From Stappia sp. (GTDB lineage: Bacteria > Pseudomonadota > Alphaproteobacteria > Rhizobiales > Stappiaceae): a DNA stretch of 64,000 nt. The DNA lies in NCBI GenBank assembly GCA_002722295.1, contig PBLF01000028.1, positions 1-64,000 on the forward strand, read 5' to 3'. Below are positions 1 through 9,214 of the stretch, in pieces (the first letter of the stretch is position 1; every line of letters begins with the position of its first letter). The position numbers were made by a program, and so were the translations under genes. The notes beneath the pieces were generated by a model. It was not told the origin of the DNA. It made no database searches and worked only from the letters and a program-made list of their open reading frames with translations.

Positions 1-347
<347 letters not shown>

Positions 348-412
348 CTCTCATTAATCAATGCCCATCCCTCCCAAACAGGGAGAAATACAAGACCAAT
401 CACGAAAACAAT

Positions 413-555
<143 letters not shown>

Positions 556-611
556 ATAAAAATAAATCAACTCTCTACGATGAAAACCATATGGCGTTTT
601 GCCATCCGGAC

Positions 612-637
612 AAGCCGCCCTTCGGGGCGGCTTTTTG
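612..637 (+). terminator. Intrinsic terminator of the rRNA operon
   Basis: AAGCCGCCC-TTCG-GGGCGGCTTTTT forms a GC stem with a UUCG-type tetraloop followed by a T run. It lies about 70 nt after the 5S gene and before the first protein gene, so it is the expected end of rrn transcription. Confidence 0.93.
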
Positions 638-714
638 CGTTCGGGTGATGGATCTTCGCTTCCGCAAGGCGATGACTTGTCATGACGGGCCGGCGCCGGC
701 ACGTTAGGGCTCAC

Positions 715-2469
715 ATGTCTCCGCGGCAGGATGTCCTCATGTTACTGTTTCAGAAAAGCTTTCCGCGAACCTTGGAAGTGCTGGCCGGCCTGGCGCGAGA
801 GGGCGAGCTGCTCGAGGCCTGGACTTTCGACGATGTGAAGGCCCGGCGTTCCGCCGAGAAAAGGTTGGAAGATTGCGGCATCCAGGCCCGTGTCCGGTCG
901 GCGTACAAGCCGTTGCTTCACGCGTTCCTGGAGGAACTATCTCTCGAGGATGTCGAGCGCGTCGTCGTTCGCTATCCGCTCGCGCCAATCGGCCTGGCCG
1001 ACCGGTTTCGTCTTGAGGCTTATCCGCTGGCTGCCCTCGTGGGTGATCGCGAGTTGATTTTCGACCGGCGGAGCGACGATGGCCTCTTTTATGAGGTGGA
1101 GCTGACGCATTCCGACGGGTGTCACCAGGTTGTTGAAGTCCTCGCGCCCAATCATGCGCACACCGGGATCCACGGGGAGAAGCTGCTCTCGCCAACGGGA
1201 TGGGTCCGGATTGACGGGCGGGGCCCCGGCGCGCGACTGGAGAGCGATCTCGAACTGGCGTTCCACGAGACCGTTCGGGAAATCGCGCGTCACGACTGGG
1301 GCACCGAGGAACCTTTCTTCGAGGAGCTCAACATTCGGGTGGAGGTTCCGGCAAGAGACCGCGAACTTCCGTTCGGCGATGAAGTGGTCAGCATTTCCGA
1401 AGCCCTTCACGAGGATCTTTATTTCACACTCCTGGAGGTGTTTGCGAAACGGACGGGCCGGCAGGCGGGCGACCGGACGCTCAAGCCCGGCCAGATCGTT
1501 CCCGAGATTTCCGGCGGTGCCGAGGCCGTCAGCGTGAGCGTGTCGCTGCGCGAACTGGATGTGGAAGACATTGCCGGCGAGCGGATGGAGCTTGAGGGAG
1601 CGGAAGATCCCCCGGACGCGAAGCAGATCCGTCGTGTGCTCGACAGTCTCGGTGGCGTGCGCTTGAGTGCGCCGACGCGGTCGGGCAGGCAGGTTTTGGC
1701 CTGCCACGTTCCCGGGAAGGACGCCGCCGTCATGATCTCCGGTGGACAGCACGCCAACGAGGGGACCGGCATCGTCGGCGCGCTTCGGGCGGGGCTTGAG
1801 CTGGGGACGCGCGACGACAGCCATTTCGTTCTGTCACCGCTTGAGAACCCGGACGGCTACGCGCTCTTTCGCCGCCTTGTCGCCGGGAATCCTCGGCACA
1901 TGCACCACGCGGCACGTTACACGGCGTTCGGTGATGACATGGAATACCGTGTGGAGGGGGTGCCGGGCGAAAGCCTTTTCGAGACGGAAATCAGGTCACG
2001 CTCGATCGCCGCAAGCGGTGCGAAACTGCACGTCACCCTGCATGGTTACCCGGCTCATGAGTGGGTGCGTCCCTTCAGCGGATACGTGCCGCATGGCTTC
2101 GAGGCGTGGACGCTCCCGAAAGGGTTCTTTCTCATCCTTCGCCACCATGCCGGCTGGCGCGAGCAGGCCGAAGCCCTCCTGGAGAAGGTGACAAGCCGTC
2201 TTTCCGATCTTTCGGATGTTCTAGCGCTCACGGCGCGCCAGCTCGAGATCTACCGGATCCATGCCGGCGAGCCGGATCTGCGGATGGTGAACGGGTTCCC
2301 CTGCATGGTGGCTGAGGATCCGAGGTCGCAGGCCCCGGTGGTGCTGATCTCCGAGTATCCTGACGAGACTGTCCATGGTGAGGATTTCCGGCTTGGCCAG
2401 GACGCGCAAAGGCGCACGGCCCTCGCGGCGTATGGCGCCTGGCAGGAAATCCTTCCCCGCAGCGTGTGA
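715..2469 (+). CDS. Peptidase M14-like (zinc carboxypeptidase family) protein
   Basis: Large soluble protein, 584 residues from this start. The C-terminal half carries the M14 zinc signature: HANE (the HxxE motif, about residue 345) inside SGGQHANEGTG, a later zinc-type histidine in TLHGYPAHEW, and a glutamate in SEYPDE near the end in the usual place of the catalytic Glu. About 330 N-terminal residues match no domain I recognise, which is unusual for a carboxypeptidase. There is no signal peptide, so a cytoplasmic hydrolase of peptides or acylated amino acids is likely, with unknown substrate. Starts at 682 and 739 are also possible; 715 has AGGG five bases upstream, 739 has AGGA. It converges on the autotransporter gene with a 24-nt gap. 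Confidence 0.75.
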   Translation: MSPRQDVLMLLFQKSFPRTLEVLAGLAREGELLEAWTFDDVKARRSAEKRLEDCGIQARVRSAYKPLLHAFLEELSLEDVERVVVRYPLAPIGLADRFRLEAYPLAALVGDRELIFDRRSDDGLFYEVELTHSDGCHQVVEVLAPNHAHTGIHGEKLLSPTGWVRIDGRGPGARLESDLELAFHETVREIARHDWGTEEPFFEELNIRVEVPARDRELPFGDEVVSISEALHEDLYFTLLEVFAKRTGRQAGDRTLKPGQIVPEISGGAEAVSVSVSLRELDVEDIAGERMELEGAEDPPDAKQIRRVLDSLGGVRLSAPTRSGRQVLACHVPGKDAAVMISGGQHANEGTGIVGALRAGLELGTRDDSHFVLSPLENPDGYALFRRLVAGNPRHMHHAARYTAFGDDMEYRVEGVPGESLFETEIRSRSIAASGAKLHVTLHGYPAHEWVRPFSGYVPHGFEAWTLPKGFFLILRHHAGWREQAEALLEKVTSRLSDLSDVLALTARQLEIYRIHAGEPDLRMVNGFPCMVAEDPRSQAPVVLISEYPDETVHGEDFRLGQDAQRRTALAAYGAWQEILPRSV

Positions 2470-2493
2470 GACCTGCCTCGATGGGGCAAACCG

Positions 2494-5325
2494 TCAGAAC
2501 CTGACACTCACCCTCCCGCGAAGTCCGTGGTCATTGCTTTCGGCGGCAATGCGCCCGGAATAGGATAGCGACAGGGTGGCATCGCCGCGAGACACGGTCA
2601 GGCCGGCGTCGAGAAGTGCGGTGTCACGCGCAAGGGGCGCGCCGGCCACGGTGAATGCGGAGCCGCCGGAGAACGCGTTTCGAGCCAGCGGAACGACCTG
2701 GCCGAAGGCGTGCTGCCAGCCGGCCGAGGCCACCAGCGTGGCCTGCATGTCGGCCAGGCTCATCGAGTGCCTCGCTCTCATGCCGAGAGTGGAAAATGTC
2801 GTGTCCATTCGCTGTCCGGTCGAAAAGAGCGCCGTCGCGCCGCCGCTTTCCGCGAACGCCTCACGGGTGCCGGCTACATGGGCGAGTGCGGCGAAGGGCT
2901 CGAACGTGGCCGTTGCAAGCCGCATGGTATAGCCGGCCTCACCGAATGCCTGAAACGTGCCTGCTGTATAGGACGCGGTGAGCCGGTTGGCGACCGTGCC
3001 GATACCGGCCGTCCGGGCCGATGACACATCGTGCCATGTGTATCCGAGACCTCCGCTCAGACCGAGTGCGCCCGTCCGGGTGCCGGCATAGGCGGCAAGA
3101 TGGTAGTCGCGGCTGGTGAGCGAAGCGTCGCCGGCATCGGACTCAAGCCTGCTTTCCCCGAACCCGGCCAGCACGCCGAGACGCCATGTGGCGAGCGGCA
3201 CATCGGCTCCGACGAAGATACCTCCGGCGGAGTTCGTCGTGCGGGCCGCATTGCCGTCACTGCGTGTGGTGCCCCAGGCTCCATATCCCTCGCTCCAGAG
3301 GCCGATGACGGGCAGGCGATCCGTTGGCGCCGCAAAGGGAGCAGTTCCGCGCGCAAAGGCCTGCGGTCTGGCACTTGCCCGGCGTGTCTGGTCGAAGGCG
3401 TCGCGAATGCGTGCCCCGGCCGCACGACGGAGAAACGCGCTGTCGGCGACGAAGCGCCCTTGCGCGCTGGCGTGGCTCTCGCCCGAGAGCGTGTCGAGCG
3501 CGGCACGGGCTTCTTCCTCGTCGGTGGAGAGAAGAAGAGCCTCGCGGATGGCACTCGAGGTTGGGAGCGACCCGATTCCTCCCGCCGTGGCGCGCTGGTT
3601 GCGCGTGCGGCCGATGTCGGCGAGCGTTCGCGCGTTGCGCCGGATTTCCAGCGTGACGTCGTTTCCCGTGCCGCCGGCATAGTCGAGGATCGTGTCGAAG
3701 AACACGAAGCTTGCGCCCGAAACGGTGCCGAACGTGCCGGTAACGGCATCGGCACCATCGTTCCGGATGATGACAAGCGGCCCCCCGGTGCCGTTCCATG
3801 CCGTTCCCGACGGGACCTGCAGGCGGATTTCCAGATCCGCTCCGGTGATGTCCACCGTTCCCGAGACGTCGACGGTGTCATGGGTGCTGTCGGAAAGGTC
3901 GACGACCAGCGTGCCGGAAAGCGTATAGTCGCCGGTGACCGACTGGCTCGCGAAACCGCCATTGCCAGGATCGTGCCGCCCGGAAATCGTGACCGGACCG
4001 GCAAGCGTGCCCGCCCCGCCGAGTATCCCGTCCGCCGCGATCAGGACCTGTCCGCCAAGCGTGCCCTGAAGGTCCATCCGGCCACGGGTGACGGTCGTGG
4101 TTCCGGTGTAGCCTGCGGCGTTTCCGGTGAATGTCCAGTCGACGGTACTGTCCTGTTCCAGCGCCTCGAAACCGTCGAACTGCAGACCGGCACCAAGGCG
4201 TGACAGGTCGAATGTCCCGGAGCTTCCACCGGCCCCCGGCGCGTCGCCGAACACGAGGGTGTCCCGGGTTCCCCCGGCCGAAACGGTGCCGTTGATCGTA
4301 CCGGTTCCCGCAGCGAGGATCAGGCGGTTCGTTCCCCCGGTAAAGGTGATCGCGTTGCCGGCTGTTCCGTTCAGCCCGTTGATCGGATCGACGCCGCCCG
4401 AGCCGGCGGAAATCGTTCCGGCATTGTAGATCGTCAGGTCCGCCCCGGATATTCCGTCGCCGCCACGACCGTAGCGGCGGCTTGCCGTGGCTGACCCAAG
4501 GCCTCCGTCGCCGCCGGCGATAACGCCCTTGTTCTCGATGGCAAGACCGGTTCCCTCGATGCCGTGTCCCGCATTTCCGCCGATGCCGCCAAAACTCTTC
4601 GACGTGTCGCTGGCATCGCCCGCGTCCCCGCCATTTCCGCCACGGATCTCGCCTTCGTTGACGATGGTGATGTCACTGCCGGCAAATCCCCGGCCGCCAT
4701 CGAAACCGTCGCCGCTGAAACTGTCGGGAGAGCTGCCGCCATCACCGCCATGGCCACCTTGCAGGCGTCCCCGGTTCAGGAGGTCGTAGGCTCCCGAACC
4801 GGACAGGGCGTCTCCGGCGTCGCCGCCGCTTCCCGCGGCGGAAAAGCTTCCCTGGCCGTCGCCGCCGGCCCCGCCATTGCCTCCCCGGATCATCCCGCCG
4901 GTGCCGATGACGAGGTCGCCGTTCAGGCGTGCGCCTTCACCTCCGCCGCCTCCACCGCCACCGTCGGGGGCCCATGCATCGCCGCCATCACCGCCGCCGC
5001 CGCCGCCGTTGGTCCCCGGGGCGCCAGGTCCGGCGTTGCCGCCGTCAACACCGTCGGTTCCGCCTGACCCGCCATCGCCACCGGCGACGAGAGCATCGAG
5101 CTGGCCGTTGATGAAATCTCCCGACCGTCCGTCCTGACCGTCATATCCGAAGGAGCTGTCATTTCCCCTGCCGGGAGCCGCCAGTGCGGCCTCCTTGCCT
5201 GGCGTCGCCACGGCGAGCGCTGTTCCAAGGGCAAGGGACAGCGCGTGCCGCGCGGCGATGCTCCTGTGCGGCCGCAGGTTGTGGATGGGCTGCAGGGGAC
5301 AGGGCATCTTGGGGAAAATCGGCAT
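2494..5325 (-). CDS. Autotransporter with Gly-rich passenger and C-terminal beta-barrel
   Basis: A 943-residue type V secretion protein. The N-terminus is long and basic, followed by a hydrophobic stretch (LSLALGTALAVAT) ending near AALAAPG, which fits the extended autotransporter signal peptide. Residues about 55-330 are very Gly/Asp-rich, with repeated GGxGGxGG units resembling PE_PGRS or collagen-like repeats. Then come beta-helix-like segments with 'VTRGRMDLQGTLGG' and 'GGAGTLAGPV' motifs of autotransporter repeats. The last roughly 280 residues are an outer-membrane barrel ending in VSVRF with the terminal aromatic residue. It probably presents or releases a surface passenger for adhesion. 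The gene is divergent from an AraC regulator that may control it. The ATG at 5325 has no clear ribosome site. Confidence 0.88.
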   Translation of the reverse strand: MPIFPKMPCPLQPIHNLRPHRSIAARHALSLALGTALAVATPGKEAALAAPGRGNDSSFGYDGQDGRSGDFINGQLDALVAGGDGGSGGTDGVDGGNAGPGAPGTNGGGGGGDGGDAWAPDGGGGGGGGEGARLNGDLVIGTGGMIRGGNGGAGGDGQGSFSAAGSGGDAGDALSGSGAYDLLNRGRLQGGHGGDGGSSPDSFSGDGFDGGRGFAGSDITIVNEGEIRGGNGGDAGDASDTSKSFGGIGGNAGHGIEGTGLAIENKGVIAGGDGGLGSATASRRYGRGGDGISGADLTIYNAGTISAGSGGVDPINGLNGTAGNAITFTGGTNRLILAAGTGTINGTVSAGGTRDTLVFGDAPGAGGSSGTFDLSRLGAGLQFDGFEALEQDSTVDWTFTGNAAGYTGTTTVTRGRMDLQGTLGGQVLIAADGILGGAGTLAGPVTISGRHDPGNGGFASQSVTGDYTLSGTLVVDLSDSTHDTVDVSGTVDITGADLEIRLQVPSGTAWNGTGGPLVIIRNDGADAVTGTFGTVSGASFVFFDTILDYAGGTGNDVTLEIRRNARTLADIGRTRNQRATAGGIGSLPTSSAIREALLLSTDEEEARAALDTLSGESHASAQGRFVADSAFLRRAAGARIRDAFDQTRRASARPQAFARGTAPFAAPTDRLPVIGLWSEGYGAWGTTRSDGNAARTTNSAGGIFVGADVPLATWRLGVLAGFGESRLESDAGDASLTSRDYHLAAYAGTRTGALGLSGGLGYTWHDVSSARTAGIGTVANRLTASYTAGTFQAFGEAGYTMRLATATFEPFAALAHVAGTREAFAESGGATALFSTGQRMDTTFSTLGMRARHSMSLADMQATLVASAGWQHAFGQVVPLARNAFSGGSAFTVAGAPLARDTALLDAGLTVSRGDATLSLSYSGRIAAESNDHGLRGRVSVRF

Positions 5326-5397
5326 GGCAGGGAGAACTCTTCACCGGGGTCTTGCAGGTCGATGGCGGTGAACGATATGGAGGCGGTTAGAGCTAAG

Positions 5398-5426
5398 CCA
5401 CGACTATTGTTTATCAATTTTCGTGG
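5398..5426. promoter_or_regulatory. Long imperfect palindrome between autotransporter and AraC gene
   Basis: CCACGA-CT-ATTG-TTTAT-CAAT-TT-TCGTGG reads as a dyad with 10 matched positions per arm, broken only by the 2-base inner steps. It lies in the AT-rich part of the divergent intergenic region, 16 bp before the AraC start at 5442. It is a good candidate operator for that regulator or another dimeric one; which protein binds is inference. Confidence 0.5.
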
Positions 5427-5441
5427 ATTTATCATTTCCCG

Positions 5442-6458
5442 ATGCCGGGGAGAAGGAAACCGGAGGAGGTTCTGCTGGCGGAAGACATGCCCCGGGATGA
5501 GGCCGGACAGGACCGGCCATCCGCACATGCGGACAATGTGCACACGTTCCGGCTGCGGGAGGGCGAGCTCAATCCCGTGCCCGGCGTGCGTGGCCAGTTC
5601 TCGACGATGACCTTCGACAACGGCCTGACCCTTCACCTCGGGGAGTTCGAGGTGGAGAACGATTGCATCCTGGACGTTCCGCCTCGATCCGGCGAACCCT
5701 GGGTCGGGGGCAGCATTCATATCCTGGGCAATTCGGTGATGCGGCTGCCCGATGGGCGGTGCGTTCCCCGGTATGAACAGCACACTGTGCTCAACAGGAT
5801 CGACATGCCGGGAACGGCGTTCCTGCTCGATGGAGGACAGACCGTTCGTCACATGTCGGCGGTGATCCCCGTCAAGGCGCTGAAAGACATGCTGGATGAG
5901 GAGACGGCCGGCGGGCTTGCTCCTTTTCTCGATCCGCAAGGGGACGTCTGCGCGGTGGAGACCGTTCCGACGACCGGCCGGATCAGGTCGCTGGCGACCA
6001 GCCTGTTTTCGGAGCGATCGCCGGGGCCGGGACGAAGGTTGCGGCTTCAGGGCATAGCGTCGCTCGTCCTGGCGGAGGTGATCGACGGGTACAGCCAGGC
6101 ATCGAGCGCGAGAGCCCTGGACGCGGCCGACTGGCAGTATCTTGGGCTCGAGGGCACCATCAGGCGGATCCGCGAAGGGTTGGGCACGCCCCTTTCGGTG
6201 GAGCAACTGGCTGCCGAGGCGGGCATGTCGGCTCACCGGCTGAACCGCCTGTTCCTGCAGGAAACGGGGCGCAACTGCGCCGATTACATTCGCGGGGAAC
6301 GGATGACGCGGGCGCAGTCCTTCCTGCTCTCGGGCCGGTTCACGGTGAAAGAGGTCGCCGCTTCCGTGGGGTTCAACCATGTCAGCAATTTCACGCGCGC
6401 CTATCGCGAGCGTTTCGGGGAGACGCCCTCGCGCGTGATCCGGAGGGTCCGGCCCTGA
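5442..6458 (+). CDS. AraC-family transcriptional regulator
   Basis: 338 residues. The C-terminal 100 residues form the AraC/XylS double helix-turn-helix: PLSVEQLAAEAGMSAHRLNR is the first HTH, and VKEVAASVGFNHVSNFTRAYRERFGETPS is the second with the family signature. The N-terminal part (about residues 40-180) has no cupin motif I can name and would be the effector or dimer domain. It is divergent from the autotransporter gene, so control of that gene is the obvious inference. The start is uncertain: ATG 5442 lacks a ribosome site, and a GGAGGAGG at about 5461 could serve an in-frame CTG start or the ATG at 5488. It converges on the ROK gene. Confidence 0.88.
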   Translation: MPGRRKPEEVLLAEDMPRDEAGQDRPSAHADNVHTFRLREGELNPVPGVRGQFSTMTFDNGLTLHLGEFEVENDCILDVPPRSGEPWVGGSIHILGNSVMRLPDGRCVPRYEQHTVLNRIDMPGTAFLLDGGQTVRHMSAVIPVKALKDMLDEETAGGLAPFLDPQGDVCAVETVPTTGRIRSLATSLFSERSPGPGRRLRLQGIASLVLAEVIDGYSQASSARALDAADWQYLGLEGTIRRIREGLGTPLSVEQLAAEAGMSAHRLNRLFLQETGRNCADYIRGERMTRAQSFLLSGRFTVKEVAASVGFNHVSNFTRAYRERFGETPSRVIRRVRP

Positions 6459-6495
6459 CGCGCCTGACACGGACCAGGGGACGACGCCTTCCGCC

Positions 6496-7734
6496 TTATT
6501 CGTGAAGCGCAAGGCCGCTGCCGGCCTGTTCCGCGAAGACCCGCGTGTCGAGTTCGTGGAGGCCGCGCGCCAGCGTTCCGCGCAGGACGAGATCCTCTTC
6601 CCAGTCAATGGGATCGATGGCCGCGCGCGGTTGCAAGTCGTCGACCAGGGCTTCGCGCAGTGCCGCCTCGACGGCCGGGGCGAGAAGCGGCCAGGCCGGC
6701 ATCGCGCCGCCGGTGACCGCGATGCGGCGCGGGTCGAGTGTCGCCGACAGTCTGGCGAGGGCGTAGCCAAGAGCGGTTCCGGCGGAGGAAAAGGCCTCCC
6801 GGGCGCCCCTGTTGCCGGCCTCGGCGGCGTGGACCAGATCCGGAATTGTTGCGGTTTCCTCGTCAACCCGTGCGGGCTGGGTCTGCGGGTCGAGCCCGAG
6901 CGCAACGCGCTTGATGGCATAGTCGCCGAGATAGGCCTCGAGGCAACCGCGCCGCCCGCAGCGGCACAGGGCGCCACCGGGGATATGATTGGCGTGGCCG
7001 ATTTCCGCCGCCGCGCCCGTCTCGCCGACAAAGAGCCGGTTGTCGACGAAGAGCCCCATGCCGACGCCGTAGTCGATGAAGATCACGGCGAAGGTCCCCC
7101 CGTAGCGCTCGGGATCGACCTGATGCAGGGCCTCGGCGATCATGTTGGTGTCGTTGGACAGGCGGCAGGGCACGCCGAATGCCGCCTCCATGGGGGCGAC
7201 GACGGGAACGTGGCGTTCGCTGAAGGCGGGCGACCAGGCGACGGTGCCGGCGCTGTCGTCGACGATACCCTGCGCGGCAATGGAAATGATGGACGGACGC
7301 ACGCCGCCGGCTATGCCATCCAGAAAGCCCCTTGCTGCCTTGACCAGTGTCTCGCCGAAGCTCGATGCCGTCGTCGTTTCGGAGGCGAACCCCGCTCCGC
7401 CGCGGGCGAGCACCGCTCCGGCGTAGTCGGCAAGGGCGAACTCGATCTTGTTGACCGACAGCTTGACTGCGAGCACACGCGCCGCGCCGCCGTCGAGGGA
7501 AAGCAGGGCCCGGGGACGGCCGCGGGTGGCGCGGGTTTTCTGCTCAGGGTCCTCGATGCCCGTGACAATGCCCTCGGAGATCAGGTCGGAGGTGATCGAG
7601 GTGACGGTCGCCGGGCTCAGCCTGGTCTCGCGGCCAAGGTCGATCCGCGCCTGTGCGCCGATACGGCGCAACGCCTGCAGGAGGACAGAACGGTTCTGTC
7701 GCCGGATCTTGTCGCGATCGGCCTTTTCGGTCAT
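6496..7734 (-). CDS. ROK-family transcriptional regulator (XylR/NagC type)
   Basis: 412 residues from the ATG at 7734, preceded by GAGGGTGGGA. Residues about 10-70 form a winged HTH (LGRETRLSPATVTSITSDLISEGIV). The rest is a ROK kinase-like fold with the glycine loop FIDYGVGMGLFVDN and the zinc-type ROK signature GALCRCGRRGCLEAY. Regulatory ROK proteins bind a sugar and release DNA. It is divergent from the xylF-type binding-protein gene, 339 bp away, so it is probably the repressor of that importer and responds to the same sugar, likely xylose or a related pentose. An upstream in-frame extension to 8088 is open but reads through the promoter region and has no family similarity. Confidence 0.92.
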   Translation of the reverse strand: MTEKADRDKIRRQNRSVLLQALRRIGAQARIDLGRETRLSPATVTSITSDLISEGIVTGIEDPEQKTRATRGRPRALLSLDGGAARVLAVKLSVNKIEFALADYAGAVLARGGAGFASETTTASSFGETLVKAARGFLDGIAGGVRPSIISIAAQGIVDDSAGTVAWSPAFSERHVPVVAPMEAAFGVPCRLSNDTNMIAEALHQVDPERYGGTFAVIFIDYGVGMGLFVDNRLFVGETGAAAEIGHANHIPGGALCRCGRRGCLEAYLGDYAIKRVALGLDPQTQPARVDEETATIPDLVHAAEAGNRGAREAFSSAGTALGYALARLSATLDPRRIAVTGGAMPAWPLLAPAVEAALREALVDDLQPRAAIDPIDWEEDLVLRGTLARGLHELDTRVFAEQAGSGLALHE

Positions 7735-8073
7735 GCGAGTCCCACCCTCATGCCTGTCACACGAGCGTTTCATCCCTTGCCACGATAACGGCGTGAGGCG
7801 CACACTTTCGATGCGCCGTGCCGTCCGGCCCCTGCCCGGTTCTTCTGCCGTGTGCTTGCCGGAACCGCACGAAACGTGCGCCGCCGACCGGAGCCCGGTT
7901 GCATGACGAAACCATGTTGACAGGGCAGTCCGATTGGAGCAACTTTTTTTCGGGTGCCAAAAAAAATAACGAAAAGGGTGCGGGCGGGAGGCCCGAAAGC
8001 ACCGGCACCTCGAGGAAGTGACGTCTTGCCGTGTGGATGGAGGATCCGGCGGGGACGAACGGGAGGAAAACCT
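7735..8073. promoter_or_regulatory. Divergent regulatory region between ROK regulator and xylF
   Basis: This 339-bp gap holds no gene. A candidate rightward promoter is TTGACA at 7917-7922 with a 17-bp spacer to CAACTT at 7940-7945, which is a weak -10. Directly after it lies a run of seven T, the spacer CGGGTGCC, then eight A at about 7944-7966, an AT-only dyad that is unusual in this GC-rich region and could be an operator or a bent-DNA element. A strong ribosome site GGGAGGAAAA is at 8061-8070. Confidence 0.45.
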
Positions 8074-9102
8074 ATGAGCAGGATTCACAAGCTTGTCGCG
8101 GGCGCGCTTCTGGCCGCCATGACGGTTCCGGCCGCTGCCCAGGACATCACGGTCGGCGTGAGCTGGTCCAACTTCCAGGAAGAGCGCTGGAAGACGGACG
8201 AGGGTGCCATCAAGAAGGCGCTCGAGGCCGCCGGTGCCGAGTATGTCTCCGCCGATGCGCAGAGTTCCTCGGCCAAGCAGCTTTCCGATGTCGAGGCGCT
8301 GATCGCGCAGGGCGTCGACGCGCTCATCATTCTGGCGCAGGATTCCCAGGCGATCGGACCGGCCATCCAGGCGGCCGCGAACGAAGGCATCCCGGTGGTC
8401 GGCTACGACCGCCTGATCGAGGATCCGCGTGCCTTCTACCTGACCTTCGACAATGTCGAGGTCGGCCGGATGCAGGCCCGCGAGGTCCTGAAGCTGGCGC
8501 CGGAAGGCAACTACGTGATGATCAAGGGATCACCGACGGATCCGAACGCGGACTTCCTGCGTGGGGGCCAGCAGGAGATTCTGCAGTCCGCGATCGACGC
8601 CGGCAAGATCAAGATCGTCGGCGAGGCATACACCGATGGCTGGCTGCCGGCCAACGCACAGCGCAACATGGAGCAGATCCTCACCGCGCAGAACAACGAG
8701 GTCGACGCGGTCGTCGCCTCCAACGACGGCACGGCCGGCGGCGCTGTCGCGGCGCTGACCGCGCAGGGCATGGAAGGCATTCCGGTGTCCGGGCAGGACG
8801 GTGATCATGCGGCGCTCAACCGTGTGGCCCGCGGCACGCAGACCGTTTCCGTTTGGAAGGATGCCCGCGAGCTTGGCAAGGTCGCCGGCGAGATTGCCGT
8901 GGCAATGGCCAAGGGCGGCTCGATGGATGCTGTCGAGGGGGCCGGAAAGTGGACCTCTCCGTCCGGCACGGAGCTGACCGCGCGCTTCCTGGCGCCGATT
9001 CCGATCACGAAGGACAACCTCGACGTGGTCGTCGACGCGGGCTGGATCACCAAGGATGCGCTCTGCCAGGGCGTGAGCGACGGTCCCTCGCCCTGCAACT
9101 GA
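8074..9102 (+). CDS. xylF: D-xylose-type ABC transporter, periplasmic binding protein
   Basis: 342 residues with a clear signal peptide (MSRIHKLVAGALLAAMTVPAAAQ, cleavage after AAAQ). The mature part follows E. coli XylF along its length: VSWSNFQEERWKTDE, the GVDALIILAQ segment, VGYDRLIEDP, GSPTDPNADFLRGGQ, DGWLPANAQRNMEQ, VVASNDGTAGGA and SGQDGD are all family landmarks for sugar binding. It captures a sugar in the periplasm and delivers it to the permease encoded by the next gene. The ATG at 8074 follows GGGAGGAAAA. Two stable hairpins lie between this gene and the permease gene. Xylose is inferred from similarity; arabinose or another pentose is possible. Confidence 0.92.
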   Translation: MSRIHKLVAGALLAAMTVPAAAQDITVGVSWSNFQEERWKTDEGAIKKALEAAGAEYVSADAQSSSAKQLSDVEALIAQGVDALIILAQDSQAIGPAIQAAANEGIPVVGYDRLIEDPRAFYLTFDNVEVGRMQAREVLKLAPEGNYVMIKGSPTDPNADFLRGGQQEILQSAIDAGKIKIVGEAYTDGWLPANAQRNMEQILTAQNNEVDAVVASNDGTAGGAVAALTAQGMEGIPVSGQDGDHAALNRVARGTQTVSVWKDARELGKVAGEIAVAMAKGGSMDAVEGAGKWTSPSGTELTARFLAPIPITKDNLDVVVDAGWITKDALCQGVSDGPSPCN

Positions 9103-9121
9103 TGGCCTGTTGACGTCACCT

Positions 9122-9142
9122 CCCGCCCCCAGGAGGGGCGGG
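9122..9142 (+). other. GC hairpin 1 in the xylF-xylH spacer
   Basis: CCCGCCCC (9122-9129) pairs with GGGGCGGG (9135-9142) across a 5-nt loop, starting 19 nt after the xylF stop. There is no T run, so it is more likely an mRNA-stabilising or partial attenuation element than a full terminator. Confidence 0.7.
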
Positions 9143-9144
9143 GG

Positions 9145-9185
9145 CCTTGCGCGCCGCGTTGCCCGTGTGGTGGCGGCGCGCAAGG
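9145..9185 (+). other. Long perfect hairpin 2 in the xylF-xylH spacer
   Basis: CCTTGCGCGCCG (9145-9156) pairs perfectly over 12 bp with CGGCGCGCAAGG (9174-9185), with a 17-nt loop. It sits 30 nt before the xylH start. Together with hairpin 1 it would protect the xylF message from 3' decay and reduce permease expression. Confidence 0.75.
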
Positions 9186-9214
9186 GGTGGCGTCCAGCAA
9201 GCTGGAGCTTTCCC

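Noticed and set aside
4923..7031. Long minus-strand open frame (about 700 codons) crossing the autotransporter and the ROK gene
   Set aside because: It is antisense-phase or offset reading of two well-supported genes and the AraC gene; its translation has no family features and is Arg/Pro-rich, as expected for shadow frames in GC-rich DNA.
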